Assembly (NCBI GenBank): GCA_902363515.1
Contig: CABJAN010000005.1
Span: forward strand, 116,751 to 180,750
From: Bacillota bacterium
GTDB lineage: Bacteria; Bacillota; Clostridia; Lachnospirales; Lachnospiraceae
Direction of reading: 5' to 3'
DNA: 64,000 nucleotides
Below the pieces are notes generated by a model that was given only the letters and a program-made list of their open reading frames with translations, was not told the origin of the DNA and did not search any database. Shown here one piece after another: positions 1 to 8,082 of this stretch. Both the position numbers and the translations under genes were made by a program. Positions within the stretch are counted from its first letter, which is position 1. Every line of letters starts with the position of its first letter.

Positions 1-1
1 A

Positions 2-442
2 TTCATGGCTATGCATCATCCATTTACTATGCCGATGGAAGAGGATTTACAGTATTTAGATACAGATCCGGGGCGTGTACGCGCAAAAGCTTATGATATT
101 GTTTTAAACGGAAACGAAATCGGCGGTGGTTCTGTGAGAATCTTCCAGGATGATATTCAGAGCAAAATGTTTGAAGTTATTGGATTTACACCAGAAGAAG
201 CACAGAAACAGTTTGGCTTCCTTTTGGATGCGTTTAAATACGGAGTTCCCCCTCATGCCGGACTGGCATATGGACTGGATCGTCTGGTTATGCTTATGGC
301 AAAAGTGGATTCCATCCGGGAAGTCATTGCATTTCCAAAGGTAAAAGACGCTTCCTGTCTTATGTCAGAAGCGCCGGATGTGGTAGATGAGAAACAGTTA
401 GAAGAACTGGGTATTGCGATTAGAGAAACAACAGAAGAATAA
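2..442 (+). CDS. aspS: Aspartyl-tRNA synthetase, C-terminal part (truncated by window edge)
   Basis: Class II aminoacyl-tRNA synthetase that charges tRNA-Asp in the cytoplasm. Only about the last 146 residues are inside the window; the reading frame is open to the left edge, so the gene starts upstream. Visible hallmarks are MHHPFTMP, the [15 protein letters not shown] strand-turn typical of bacterial AspRS, and class II motif 3 ([12 protein letters not shown]) with its ATP-binding Arg. It ends at TAA 440-442 and is followed at once by a strong intrinsic terminator, so it is the last gene of its transcript. The Met at position 5 is internal, not a start. Identification is firm from motif 3 and the flanking sequence. 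Confidence 0.95.
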   Translation, partial: FMAMHHPFTMPMEEDLQYLDTDPGRVRAKAYDIVLNGNEIGGGSVRIFQDDIQSKMFEVIGFTPEEAQKQFGFLLDAFKYGVPPHAGLAYGLDRLVMLMAKVDSIREVIAFPKVKDASCLMSEAPDVVDEKQLEELGIAIRETTEE

Positions 443-450
443 AAGAAAAA

Positions 451-485
451 CCAGGGAGTTTATTATTTGCTCTCTGGTTTTTTCT
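451..485 (+). terminator. Intrinsic terminator of aspS
   Basis: An 8-bp stem (CCAGGGAG pairing with CTCTCTGG, one G-T wobble) is followed directly by six T. It lies 9 nt after the aspS stop codon. The convergent lipoprotein gene ends just beyond it. Confidence 0.9.
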
Positions 486-496
486 TTGTAGTGAAA

Positions 497-1591
497 TTAT
501 GCTACATCCCCGGAAATAGCCGCAACAGCATTTTTTGCATCTCCAAAGATGGCGTTTGAAATTTCGCTATCCATTTGTATTTTCCAGTTTACCCCGTCAT
601 TTACTAAATGGATATCCAGTTTTTGAGAAAAAGTTTTTTTGTTTTTTTCAATACAGGAAATGAGAATTTCCCGTTCTTTTTCCCTGCGTCCCTGGGTTCC
701 TGCTGACAGAGCCTCAGAGGTTTTCAGCCACTTGGAAACCTTCTTTTTGTAGGAATTGATAATGCTGTGGAAATCCACGCTGGTAATGGATACCTGTACT
801 ACAGCCTGGGTGCTGTCTGAGGTTTCTTCTAATATTTTGTAACTGAAATGTTTGCTGATTTGTTTTGCAAGAGCTTCCCCCATAGAATTCTGGTACTGCC
901 GGTCAGTATCCAGAATAGAGTCCAGGTGTAAATAAGCACATAACTCCTGGGGGCTAAAACTTTTCATCGCGTCAAAATGTACTTTGACAATTTCTTTCGG
1001 GCTTAAAAGCTTGGCGTCTGTGGCGTATTTCAGAAAATTTCCGGTCAGTGTACTGTCAAGTTCCTGAGTGGGAACGATTTCCCAGCGTTCCTGATTTTTT
1101 TGAAGCTGTATATCCGTGGTAAGGGACACAGTTTCATATTCACCTGATTCCATTAAATCCTTTAAAAGAACACAGGACTCTTCCAAAGAGAAGGCATCTG
1201 AGGAGGATACGCTGGTTTTAATCCGTTCTTTTAAAGCAGCTTTTGAAAAATCCTTTGCCAGAGCCTTAGCATCCAGGGTTTTGATTTTTGCCGTTACATG
1301 CGCCTGATTTTCTTCCACAGAAACTTCTTTGATACGGTAGGAAAAATCCTGGTAAAAAAGAGAAAAGATATCAGCCAGTTCCTGGGAAAGTGTCTCATCC
1401 TGTAATTCCTCAGGAAGCAATTCTTCTGTAGAAATACAGTCCTGCACAACAGCAGAATCAAAATCCTTTAATTGTTCTAATTGAGCCTTTACTGTTTTTT
1501 TCACAGTCCGTTCTTCCTTTCCGGAACATCCGGCAAGAGAAAGAAGACAGAGAAACAGAAACAGGCTTAGAAAATAAGATTTCTTTTTCAT
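497..1591 (-). CDS. Putative lipoprotein of unknown function
   Basis: 364 aa. The N-terminus is a lipoprotein signal: MKKK, a hydrophobic stretch, then the lipobox LAGC with the lipidated Cys at residue 22, so the protein should be anchored on the outer face of the membrane. The rest is Lys/Glu-rich and predicted soluble. Two segments look related to each other (each has an 'Asp-Ser-Ile/Val...Leu...' helix and an FSYKI/FSYRI strand), suggesting a duplicated NTF2-like or DUF5105-like fold, but I cannot assign a family with confidence. It is monocistronic, convergent with aspS, and has a good sigma-A promoter upstream (1629-1657). Function unknown. Confidence 0.8.
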   Translation of the reverse strand: MKKKSYFLSLFLFLCLLSLAGCSGKEERTVKKTVKAQLEQLKDFDSAVVQDCISTEELLPEELQDETLSQELADIFSLFYQDFSYRIKEVSVEENQAHVTAKIKTLDAKALAKDFSKAALKERIKTSVSSSDAFSLEESCVLLKDLMESGEYETVSLTTDIQLQKNQERWEIVPTQELDSTLTGNFLKYATDAKLLSPKEIVKVHFDAMKSFSPQELCAYLHLDSILDTDRQYQNSMGEALAKQISKHFSYKILEETSDSTQAVVQVSITSVDFHSIINSYKKKVSKWLKTSEALSAGTQGRREKEREILISCIEKNKKTFSQKLDIHLVNDGVNWKIQMDSEISNAIFGDAKNAVAAISGDVA

Positions 1592-1628
1592 ATCTGCAGT
1601 TCTCCAACATAGTTATGATATTTTTAAC

Positions 1629-1657
1629 ATTTTATCAAAAAATCAGGGGATATGCAA
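1629..1657 (-). promoter_or_regulatory. Sigma-A promoter of the lipoprotein gene
   Basis: On the minus strand TTGCAT (1652-1657), a 17-nt spacer, then TAAAAT (1629-1634), about 38 nt before the start codon. Both hexamers and the spacing match sigma-A. Confidence 0.7.
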
Positions 1658-1732
1658 CACAATGCTGTAACACTCAGAGATAATATTGAAAGAAAATTGT
1701 AAAAACTTTTGTAAATGTTAAAGAAAATTTCA

Positions 1733-1761
1733 AAGACATTCCCTGGATTTTTTGATATACT
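1733..1761 (+). promoter_or_regulatory. Extended -10 promoter of the adaptor/permease operon
   Basis: TATACT (1756-1761) is preceded by TGA, making an extended -10, with a weak -35 AAGACA (1733-1738) 17 nt upstream. It lies 65 nt before the first adaptor start. Confidence 0.55.
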
Positions 1762-1826
1762 TAATATACAAATGGACAGAATTGCTACAACAGTAAGAAG
1801 TATAAAATTGGGAAAAGAGGTAGTTT

Positions 1827-3164
1827 ATGAAGAAAAAACAGGCATTGATTGCAGCAGCTTGCGCAGTAGTATGTGTAGGCGGACTGGCAGCAGGAATCTT
1901 TTTCGCTCAGAAGAAAAAAAACGCAGGTGGAGATGAAATGGCTTATGTGATGAGTGTTTCCTCTATGAATCAGATGGCAGGTATCCAGAGACTGGCAGGT
2001 GTGGTGGAATCGCAGAAAACTCTGGACATTCAGAAGGACGGAGAGCGGGAAGTAAAAGAAATCATGGTAAAAGCAGGAGATGAGGTGGATGTTGGAACAC
2101 CCTTGTTTACATATGATACCGCTACTACAGAGACGGAGCTTCAGCAGGCACAACTGGATTTGGAGAGGGCTTCCGGAAATATGGAAAATTTAAAAGCTCA
2201 GATAGCCCAGCTTCAAAAAGAAAAGAAGAATGCGTCTTCAGATGAACAGCTTTCTTATACCACGCAGATTCAGACAGCAGAAATGGATTTGAAGAAAAGC
2301 GAATATGAGCGCAAGGCAAAAGAAGTGGAAATGAATCAGTTAAAAAGTAAAATAGAAAATGCTACAGTTACCAGTGAAATGAAAGGTGTTGTGAAGGCTG
2401 TAAACAACGGACAAAATTCACAGGATATGTACAGTGGCTCAAGCCAGGCGTTTATTACCATTCTGGCAACCGGAGAGTACCGGGTAAAAGGAAAAGTAAA
2501 TGAACAGAATGCTTCACAGGTAGTGGAGGGAGCCAGAGCAATTATCCGCTCAAGAGTGGATGAAAATCTTGTCTGGCATGGTACTTACACGGCTGTAGAT
2601 ACAAAAAATCCGAATAACAGCAACAATAATATGATGTACGGAATGTCTTCAGAGGATGCTTCTCAGACCACATCAACCTCTTATCCGTTTTATGTAGAGC
2701 TGGATGCTTCCGACGGACTTTTGCTTGGCCAGCATGTTTATATTGAACAGGATAACGGAATGGAAGAACGGGAAGAAGGCATCTGGCTGGATGAGGCATT
2801 TCTGTCAGATCTGGAAAAAAATCCTTATGTCTGGGCAGAGACGGAAAAAGGAACGTTGGAAAAACGCGTGGTTGTTCTGGGAACTTACGATGAAAATATG
2901 ATGCAGTATAAGATTGAAAACGGACTGGAAGAATCCGATTATGTAGCATATCCCCAGGATTTCCTGAAAGAAGGGATGAAAACCACCCATGACCCGGCAG
3001 AAGGAATGACAGAGGAAATATCACCGGAAGCATTACCTGAGGATGGAGAAAGTCTTCCAGAGGATTCGGAAGCATTGCCGGAAGACGCAGAAGTGCTGCC
3101 AGAAGGAGATGTCCTTCCAGAAGAAGGAGCAGTGCCGGAAGAAGGCGGAGAAACCGGAGTATAG
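1827..3164 (+). CDS. HlyD/MacA-type efflux adaptor (membrane fusion protein) 1
   Basis: 445 aa. Residues about 6-26 form one N-terminal membrane anchor; the rest is extracytoplasmic. A biotinyl-lipoyl-like half (VKAGDEVDVGTPLFTYD) precedes a coiled-coil hairpin (about residues 95-170, rich in Leu/Gln/Lys/Glu), then the returning lipoyl half (MKGVVKAVNNGQ) and beta-barrel domains. This is the order seen in MacA-like adaptors that work with MacB-type ABC permeases. The last 45 residues are an unusual acidic tail of repeated LPED/LPEE units, perhaps a flexible spacer to the cell wall. Start chosen at ATG 1827 after GAGGTAGTTT. It is the first gene of an operon with a second adaptor and a permease. 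Confidence 0.85.
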   Translation: MKKKQALIAAACAVVCVGGLAAGIFFAQKKKNAGGDEMAYVMSVSSMNQMAGIQRLAGVVESQKTLDIQKDGEREVKEIMVKAGDEVDVGTPLFTYDTATTETELQQAQLDLERASGNMENLKAQIAQLQKEKKNASSDEQLSYTTQIQTAEMDLKKSEYERKAKEVEMNQLKSKIENATVTSEMKGVVKAVNNGQNSQDMYSGSSQAFITILATGEYRVKGKVNEQNASQVVEGARAIIRSRVDENLVWHGTYTAVDTKNPNNSNNNMMYGMSSEDASQTTSTSYPFYVELDASDGLLLGQHVYIEQDNGMEEREEGIWLDEAFLSDLEKNPYVWAETEKGTLEKRVVVLGTYDENMMQYKIENGLEESDYVAYPQDFLKEGMKTTHDPAEGMTEEISPEALPEDGESLPEDSEALPEDAEVLPEGDVLPEEGAVPEEGGETGV

Positions 3165-3180
3165 AAGAAAGGGTGAGGAT

Positions 3181-5070
3181 ATGAAGAAAAAAATAAAAAT
3201 CGCAGTACTAAGCGGTGGTGCAGTTCTGGTTCTGGGAGCAGGCATCTGGTTTGGAGTAAGCCGGTTTCAGAAAGGAACAGTTCCTGTTTATTCTATGGAA
3301 GAATTGGCTCAGCAGGTCTGGAGTGACACGACCAGTCTGGAAGGTTCTGTATCCTCCAATGCATCCCAGCAGGTAAGACTGCTGGATAAACAGATTGTGT
3401 CCCAGGTGCATGTAACAGAGGGGCAGGAGGTAAAAGAAGGTGATCCGCTTCTGACATATGATATGACTCTGGTAAACATTGATCTGGAGATGGAAAAACT
3501 GAACAAGCAGCAACTGGAAGTAAAGAAAAAAGGACTGGAACAGGAATTAAAGGACTTAAAAAACGGGAAAATGAGTTCCGTGGCAGCAAACCGGGACTAT
3601 AAGACCGAATTTCTGGGAGACAGTGATAAACAGTGGCGGCTTGTGGAAACAACGGCCACACAGCCAGGTGAGGAGCAGCCGGAGGCTCCAGAAACTCCAG
3701 ACGATGGAGAAACCCCAGAAACACCGGAAAACCCCAATGGGGGAGAAAACCAGGAGACTCCAGAAAATCCCAATGGAGGAGAGACTCCACAGCAGCCGGA
3801 GAATCCGGAAAATCCAGACGGAGAAGAAACCCCGCAGACTCCACAGCAGCCGGAAAATCCGGAAGAACCAGAGGCACCAGAAGAAGAATCCACTGCTTAC
3901 AGCCGTCTTTACTGGGACACCAGTCTTACAGACCCCATTCCGCCAAATGCAGAGGACAACGTGATTGTAGAAACTGCAAAACCATACAAGCAGGAAGGTG
4001 CAGTATTGTATTTCCTCTGTAAAAAAGATGTATGGGTACAGGGAGCCTTTTTAAATCACATTGCCGGTTTCCGTGGCGGTGAAGAAAAGGAGGAAGCGCC
4101 TCTTACCTGTGTTCTGGAACAGCGTACAGAAGATAAAAAAGATGGAACTTTACTGGCGCAGATTACCATTTACGGTGAAAAAATTGAAAAACAATTTAAT
4201 CCGTCTACCTGGTATCGTGCAAAATTAGGACTTGCGGAATGGGAGGAGGTTCCGGTTCCCAATGATCCGGGTCTGGAGGATCTGGACAACGGTATTTTTG
4301 TTCCAACACCAGGAGGAGATATTATTGGAGGATATTCTCCGGAAGAAATGAAGAAAGCCATCCGTGAGAAGGAACAGGAAATCGCTACAGCGGGTCTGGA
4401 TATCCGGGAAGCTGATATTAAAATTAAAAAGGTAGAACAGCAGCTTCAGGATGAAACCGTCCGCAGCACCTTAAATGGTGTGGTGAAGAAGGTTGGAGAC
4501 CCGGCAAAGGGTGAAATTGACGGGGAACCTTTTATTGTAGTAGAAAGTACAGGAGGGGTTTACATTAAAGGGTATGTAGGAGAGGACATGTTAAAGGTGG
4601 TAGAGCCTGGACAGATGCTCTCCGGTATGGCTTATGAGTCCATGATGCCTTTTGAAGCGGAAATAAAGGAGGTTTCTCCTTACCCTGCAGATGATTATAT
4701 GATGTACAGCAACCGGGAAATTACTTATTATCCTTTTACTGCGTTTATCCAGGACAGTACGGGGCTGAAGGACAATGAAATGGTAACTATGGATTTGCCC
4801 CAGGAAAATGGAGAAATTACGGGCATTTTCCTGAGTAAAGAATATGTCCGCAGTAAAGATGGAGAGGATTATGTTCTGAAAGCCGGGAAAAATGGAAAGC
4901 TGGTGAAACAGGTGGTTCACACAGGCCGCACCTTTTATGGTTCGCTGATTGAGATTAAGGATGGGATTACAACGGAAGACTATGTAGCTTTTCCATATGG
5001 GAAAAAGGTAAAAGAAGGTGCAAAAGTGAAAAAAGCGAAGCTGGCAGATGAGTATAATGGTTATTTTTAA
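3181..5070 (+). CDS. HlyD/MacA-type efflux adaptor 2 with Pro/Glu-rich insert
   Basis: 629 aa from ATG 3181 (good RBS, GGGTGAGGAT); an in-frame Met at 3043 lies inside the preceding gene and is unlikely. An N-terminal membrane anchor (residues about 4-24) is followed by a lipoyl-like half (VHVTEGQEVKEGDPLLTYD), a coiled-coil arm, then a roughly 75-residue Pro/Glu/Asn/Gly-rich repeat (residues 164-237). A further domain follows, then the second coiled-coil arm (EEMKKAIREKEQEIATAGLD), the returning lipoyl half (LNGVVKKVGDPAKGEIDGE) and C-terminal beta domains. The hairpin of a normal adaptor is therefore split by about 270 residues. It follows adaptor 1 by 16 nt and precedes the permease by 18 nt, so all three probably form one complex. 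Confidence 0.82.
   Translation: MKKKIKIAVLSGGAVLVLGAGIWFGVSRFQKGTVPVYSMEELAQQVWSDTTSLEGSVSSNASQQVRLLDKQIVSQVHVTEGQEVKEGDPLLTYDMTLVNIDLEMEKLNKQQLEVKKKGLEQELKDLKNGKMSSVAANRDYKTEFLGDSDKQWRLVETTATQPGEEQPEAPETPDDGETPETPENPNGGENQETPENPNGGETPQQPENPENPDGEETPQTPQQPENPEEPEAPEEESTAYSRLYWDTSLTDPIPPNAEDNVIVETAKPYKQEGAVLYFLCKKDVWVQGAFLNHIAGFRGGEEKEEAPLTCVLEQRTEDKKDGTLLAQITIYGEKIEKQFNPSTWYRAKLGLAEWEEVPVPNDPGLEDLDNGIFVPTPGGDIIGGYSPEEMKKAIREKEQEIATAGLDIREADIKIKKVEQQLQDETVRSTLNGVVKKVGDPAKGEIDGEPFIVVESTGGVYIKGYVGEDMLKVVEPGQMLSGMAYESMMPFEAEIKEVSPYPADDYMMYSNREITYYPFTAFIQDSTGLKDNEMVTMDLPQENGEITGIFLSKEYVRSKDGEDYVLKAGKNGKLVKQVVHTGRTFYGSLIEIKDGITTEDYVAFPYGKKVKEGAKVKKAKLADEYNGYF
3670..3891 (+). repeat. Degenerate tandem repeat coding for Pro/Glu/Asn-rich linker
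   Basis: In-frame degenerate repeats encode units such as ETPENPNGGE, QQPENPENPDGE and QTPQQPENPEEP in adaptor 2. The DNA units share CCAGAAA/CCGGAAAA/CCCAATGG words, so slippage could change the linker length without a frameshift if whole units are gained or lost. Confidence 0.8.
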
Positions 5071-5088
5071 GGAAAGGAAGGCAGATAG

Positions 5089-6342
5089 ATGATTGAAAAT
5101 ATTAGATTATCCTTTCAGGGAATCTGGGCACATAAAATGCGTTCCTTTCTGACCATGCTGGGAATTATCATTGGAATTGCATCTTTGATTTCTATTGTAT
5201 CTACCATTAAAGGGACCAACGAACAGATTAAGAAAAATCTCATAGGAGAGGGAGATAATGTCGTTGAGGTGTTCCTAAGTGAAAATGGCGGAGAGTATCA
5301 GATGGAATATCAGGGAATTCCGGCAGGGGTACCGGTCATTACCAAGGAACAAAAGGATGCCCTTCTGGATTTGAAAGAGGTAGAGGAGGTTACACTTTAT
5401 CAGTCCAGACTCTATGCAGATGGAATTTTTTATCAGAATAAAAGCATGGAGGGAGGCAATGTGCTGGGGATTGACCAGGATTATCTGGACGTATGCGGGT
5501 ATCAGATTATCCGGGGACGCGGATTTTCCAGAGAGGATTATGAGAATTATCGGAAAGTGGTTCTGATTGATGAAACAGCCTCCGGCAGTTTTTTTGAAAA
5601 GGGGCAGGAAATCGGAAAAACCATAGAAATTAAAGGAGAGCCTTTTACGGTTGTAGGGGTAGTGAAAAAAGCAGAAGAATATGAACCGGTTATTAACAGC
5701 AAGGAAGAGTATTATACCTATTACAGCAACAGCAGCGGCATGGTGTTTATGCCAGACGCATCTTGGCCCATTGTTTATCAGTATGATGAGCCGCAGCAGG
5801 TTTCTGTGAAAGCGCCATCTCCAGAGGAAATGAGCGCAGCCGGCAAAAAAACAGCAGAAATATTAAATGCTTCCATTACTTCCACCACAGGAACCATTGA
5901 ATATAAGGCAAAGGATATGATGGAAAAGGCAAAGGGGCTGCAGCAGATTAGTGAGAGCACCAACCGTCAGCTTTTATGGATTGCCAGTATTTCTCTGTTG
6001 GTAGGAGGAATCGGGGTTATGAATATAATGCTGGTATCTGTTACAGAAAGAACAGGAGAAATTGGATTGAAAAAAGCCATTGGCGCGAATAAGAGAAGAA
6101 TTTTAGGACAGTTTCTTACGGAGGCATCTGTACTTACCAGCATTGGCGGAATCCTGGGCGTGTTTGGAGGAATTGCTCTGGCAGCGATTATTGCCAAGAT
6201 GTCGGGAACGCCAATGGTAATTAGTGTTCCGGCGGCAGTGGGGGCAGTGATTTTCTCTACTGTTATTGGAATTGTGTTTGGACTGCTGCCATCTATTAAG
6301 GCGGCAAACCTAAGTCCTATTGAAGCATTGCGGAGAATGTAA
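5089..6342 (+). CDS. MacB/FtsX-type ABC transporter permease
   Basis: 417 aa. Topology is that of MacB permeases without the ATPase domain: TM1 near residues 20-40 (MLGIIIGIASLISIVS), a large extracellular MacB_PCD domain (about 41-285), then three TM helices (about 290-410) of the FtsX core, with the conserved ERTGEIGLKKAIGA and LTEASVLTSIGG segments. Such permeases form mechanotransmission machines with a separate MacB-like ATPase and a HlyD adaptor, exporting peptides or lipids or remodelling the envelope. The two adaptors sit directly upstream, but no ATPase gene is present between them or downstream. It must borrow an ATPase from elsewhere, or this one was lost. Confidence 0.88.
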   Translation: MIENIRLSFQGIWAHKMRSFLTMLGIIIGIASLISIVSTIKGTNEQIKKNLIGEGDNVVEVFLSENGGEYQMEYQGIPAGVPVITKEQKDALLDLKEVEEVTLYQSRLYADGIFYQNKSMEGGNVLGIDQDYLDVCGYQIIRGRGFSREDYENYRKVVLIDETASGSFFEKGQEIGKTIEIKGEPFTVVGVVKKAEEYEPVINSKEEYYTYYSNSSGMVFMPDASWPIVYQYDEPQQVSVKAPSPEEMSAAGKKTAEILNASITSTTGTIEYKAKDMMEKAKGLQQISESTNRQLLWIASISLLVGGIGVMNIMLVSVTERTGEIGLKKAIGANKRRILGQFLTEASVLTSIGGILGVFGGIALAAIIAKMSGTPMVISVPAAVGAVIFSTVIGIVFGLLPSIKAANLSPIEALRRM

Positions 6343-6362
6343 AAAAGAAGGAATGATTGTTA

Positions 6363-6388
6363 CAGTTCCGGCAAATTTGCCAGAACTG
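6363..6388. repeat. 26-bp imperfect palindrome between convergent genes
   Basis: A 13 + 13 bp inverted repeat with a single mismatch (half-site CAGTTCCGGCAAA) between the permease and the convergent LUD gene. No T-run follows on either strand, so it is not a classical terminator; it could still act as a 3' mRNA-stabilising hairpin for one of the genes. Confidence 0.5.
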
Positions 6389-6431
6389 CAGCAATATTCC
6401 AGATGGAGATTTCATAGGATAATTTCTTTAT

Positions 6432-7067
6432 CTAAAATCCGTATTCTTCGCCTATAAGGATGACGCTGATGCGGCCTTTGTGGCGGGAATAGCGGGTGAT
6501 GACTGTGTGACAGCAGATGCAGTCTGGACTTTGGCAGTCATTACACAGGCCGGTTTTCGTACAGGGGGTCTGCGCACCTACACGGATGGCATTTGGCGGG
6601 GCAGCGATATTGCGAACCCGGCGGATGCCATCTTCTTGCGTTGGAACAACTTTATTCATGCCGGCAATGACCAGAACATGAGAAGGCCCTTGGATAAGGC
6701 AGGCAACACGGTTTCCATTTCCGTCTACATTAATGAGTTCTCCATCCAGAGTGATAGCGTTGGCGCTGGTGAGAAAATAGTCGGCAGTGACGATTTTTCC
6801 ATAGAGCATACGGGATTCTTCAGGAGTTTTGGCTGCTTTGCGGTCAATAAATTGATAGTCCGGGGACTGGATAAGCTCCATGATTTCGGTTTCTTCCAGG
6901 GTTTCAGAACCACCGTTTGTGACCGTTGCCTGTGCAGGGATAAGCTGTTTTACCAGTTCTCTGGCCTCTTTGGCTGTCTCACAATAATATCCGGACATAT
7001 TGCGTTTTTCCAGATTTTTTATGACAGATACAGCAGTATTTGCGTAAGATTGGGTTTTGTATGACAT
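6432..7067 (-). CDS. LUD-domain protein (LutC/YkgG, DUF162 family)
   Basis: 211 aa, covering the short single-domain LUD family. Family features visible are the VTNGGSETLEE loop, the 'TADYFLTSANAITLDGELINVDGNGNRVA' region (conserved Ser-Asn-Ala and DGxGNR), and GMNKVVP near the centre. LUD proteins related to LutC act in lactate oxidation with the FeS proteins LutA/LutB, but stand-alone copies such as this one, common in Clostridia, have no proven role. The C-terminal part contains a Cys-rich segment (CTKTGLCNDCQSPDCICC) that could bind metal or an FeS cluster. RBS AAAGGAGGAAG is ideal. It is monocistronic and divergent from degV. Confidence 0.85.
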   Translation of the reverse strand: MSYKTQSYANTAVSVIKNLEKRNMSGYYCETAKEARELVKQLIPAQATVTNGGSETLEETEIMELIQSPDYQFIDRKAAKTPEESRMLYGKIVTADYFLTSANAITLDGELINVDGNGNRVACLIQGPSHVLVIAGMNKVVPTQEDGIRRVRNIAAPPNAIRVGAQTPCTKTGLCNDCQSPDCICCHTVITRYSRHKGRISVILIGEEYGF

Positions 7068-7131
7068 AAGACTTCCTCCTTTGTTTTTTTCTATTTTATC
7101 ACGAATGTGAAGAAAGAGAAAGAAAAAGAGA

Positions 7132-7160
7132 TTGTATTCCCGGATGCTCTATGGTATGAT
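7132..7160 (+). promoter_or_regulatory. Sigma-A promoter of degV-argS
   Basis: TTGTAT (7132-7137), a 17-nt spacer and TATGAT (7155-7160). Transcription would begin near 7167, downstream of the in-frame ATG at 7107; this is the main reason for choosing the GTG start at 7200 for degV. Confidence 0.8.
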
Positions 7161-7199
7161 TTTCATAATGACTTGAAAAAGAAAGGGAGCCACAAATCA

Positions 7200-8075
7200 G
7201 TGAAGAATAAAGTTGCGATTGTAACAGACAGTAATAGTGGGATTACACAGTCACAGGCAAACGAGCTTGGGATTTTTGTACTTCCCATGCCTTTTTATAT
7301 TAATGAAGAATTGTTTTATGAAGATATTACCCTGTCGCAGAAAGAATTTTATGAGAAATTAGCAGAGGATGCAAATATTTCTACTTCCCAGCCTACTCCG
7401 GTGGATGTGATGGAATTATGGGAAAAGCTGCTTTTAGAGGCAGAAGAGATTGTGCATATTCCTATGTCCAGCGGGCTTAGCAATTCCTGTGAGACAGCTA
7501 TGGTGCTTGCAAGAGAGTATCCGGGCAGGGTTCATGTGGTGGATAACCAGAGAATTTCTGTTACTCAAAGACAGTCTGTTTTGGACGCCATTGCCTTAGC
7601 AAAAGCAGGCAAAAACGGTGCAGAAATTAAAGAAGTTCTGGAAAAAGAAAAACAGGAATCCAGCATTTATATTACTTTGGAAACCTTGAAATATTTAAAG
7701 AAAGGCGGCAGAATCACTCCGGCGGCGGCAGCTCTTGGAACTGTACTGAATCTGAAACCAGTGCTTCAGATTCAGGGAGATAAGCTGGATGCTTTTTCTA
7801 AGGCAAGAGGAAAAAAGAAAGCCAAGAGCATTATGGTTCAGGCCATGAGAGAAGATTTAGAAGGCAGATTTCAGGAGTATGTAAAACAGGGGCGCATGGC
7901 ACTTCAGGCTGCTTATACCGGAAACGAAGAAGAGGCTATGGAGTGGAAAAAGGAATTGCAGGAGCAGTTCCCGGGATATGAAATTTATATGGCGCCATTG
8001 TCTTTGAGTGTTTCCTGTCATATCGGACCAGGAGCTTTGGCTGTGGCAGCCACAAAAATTGCAGATACGGAGTGA
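7200..8075 (+). CDS. DegV family fatty-acid-binding protein
   Basis: 291 aa. DegV (FakB-like) proteins bind a fatty acid and, in Gram-positives, present it to the kinase FakA for phosphorylation and entry into phospholipid synthesis. Seen here: N-terminal VAIVTDSNSGI (the canonical DegV opening), FYINEELFYEDI, the ISTSQPTPVDV segment with its conserved Thr-Ser-Gln-Pro, the PMSSGLSNSC loop, the LKKGGRI motif, and a C-terminal HIGPGALAV matching the family's conserved His-x-Gly-Pro-Gly. Start is GTG 7200, 10 nt after GGGAG; the longer ATG 7107 reading begins upstream of the promoter. Only 7 nt separate it from argS, so the two are cotranscribed. The lipid ligand cannot be told from sequence. 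Confidence 0.9.
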   Translation: MKNKVAIVTDSNSGITQSQANELGIFVLPMPFYINEELFYEDITLSQKEFYEKLAEDANISTSQPTPVDVMELWEKLLLEAEEIVHIPMSSGLSNSCETAMVLAREYPGRVHVVDNQRISVTQRQSVLDAIALAKAGKNGAEIKEVLEKEKQESSIYITLETLKYLKKGGRITPAAAALGTVLNLKPVLQIQGDKLDAFSKARGKKKAKSIMVQAMREDLEGRFQEYVKQGRMALQAAYTGNEEEAMEWKKELQEQFPGYEIYMAPLSLSVSCHIGPGALAVAATKIADTE

Positions 8076-8082
8076 GAAGTTT

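Noticed and set aside
2542..3075. 177-aa reverse-strand ORF opposite adaptor 1
   Set aside because: Lies inside the clear HlyD-type gene, has no RBS and no recognisable domain; a compositional shadow.
3043..3180. 46-residue N-terminal extension of adaptor 2
   Set aside because: It lies in another frame of adaptor 1's acidic tail, has no RBS, and the good RBS and membrane anchor start at 3181.
6363..6388. Classical intrinsic terminator
   Set aside because: The stem is good but neither strand has a following T-run, so it is listed only as a palindrome.
6480..7064. 194-aa plus-strand ORF opposite the LUD gene
   Set aside because: Mirror of a well-supported family gene with its own ideal RBS on the other strand; no family features.
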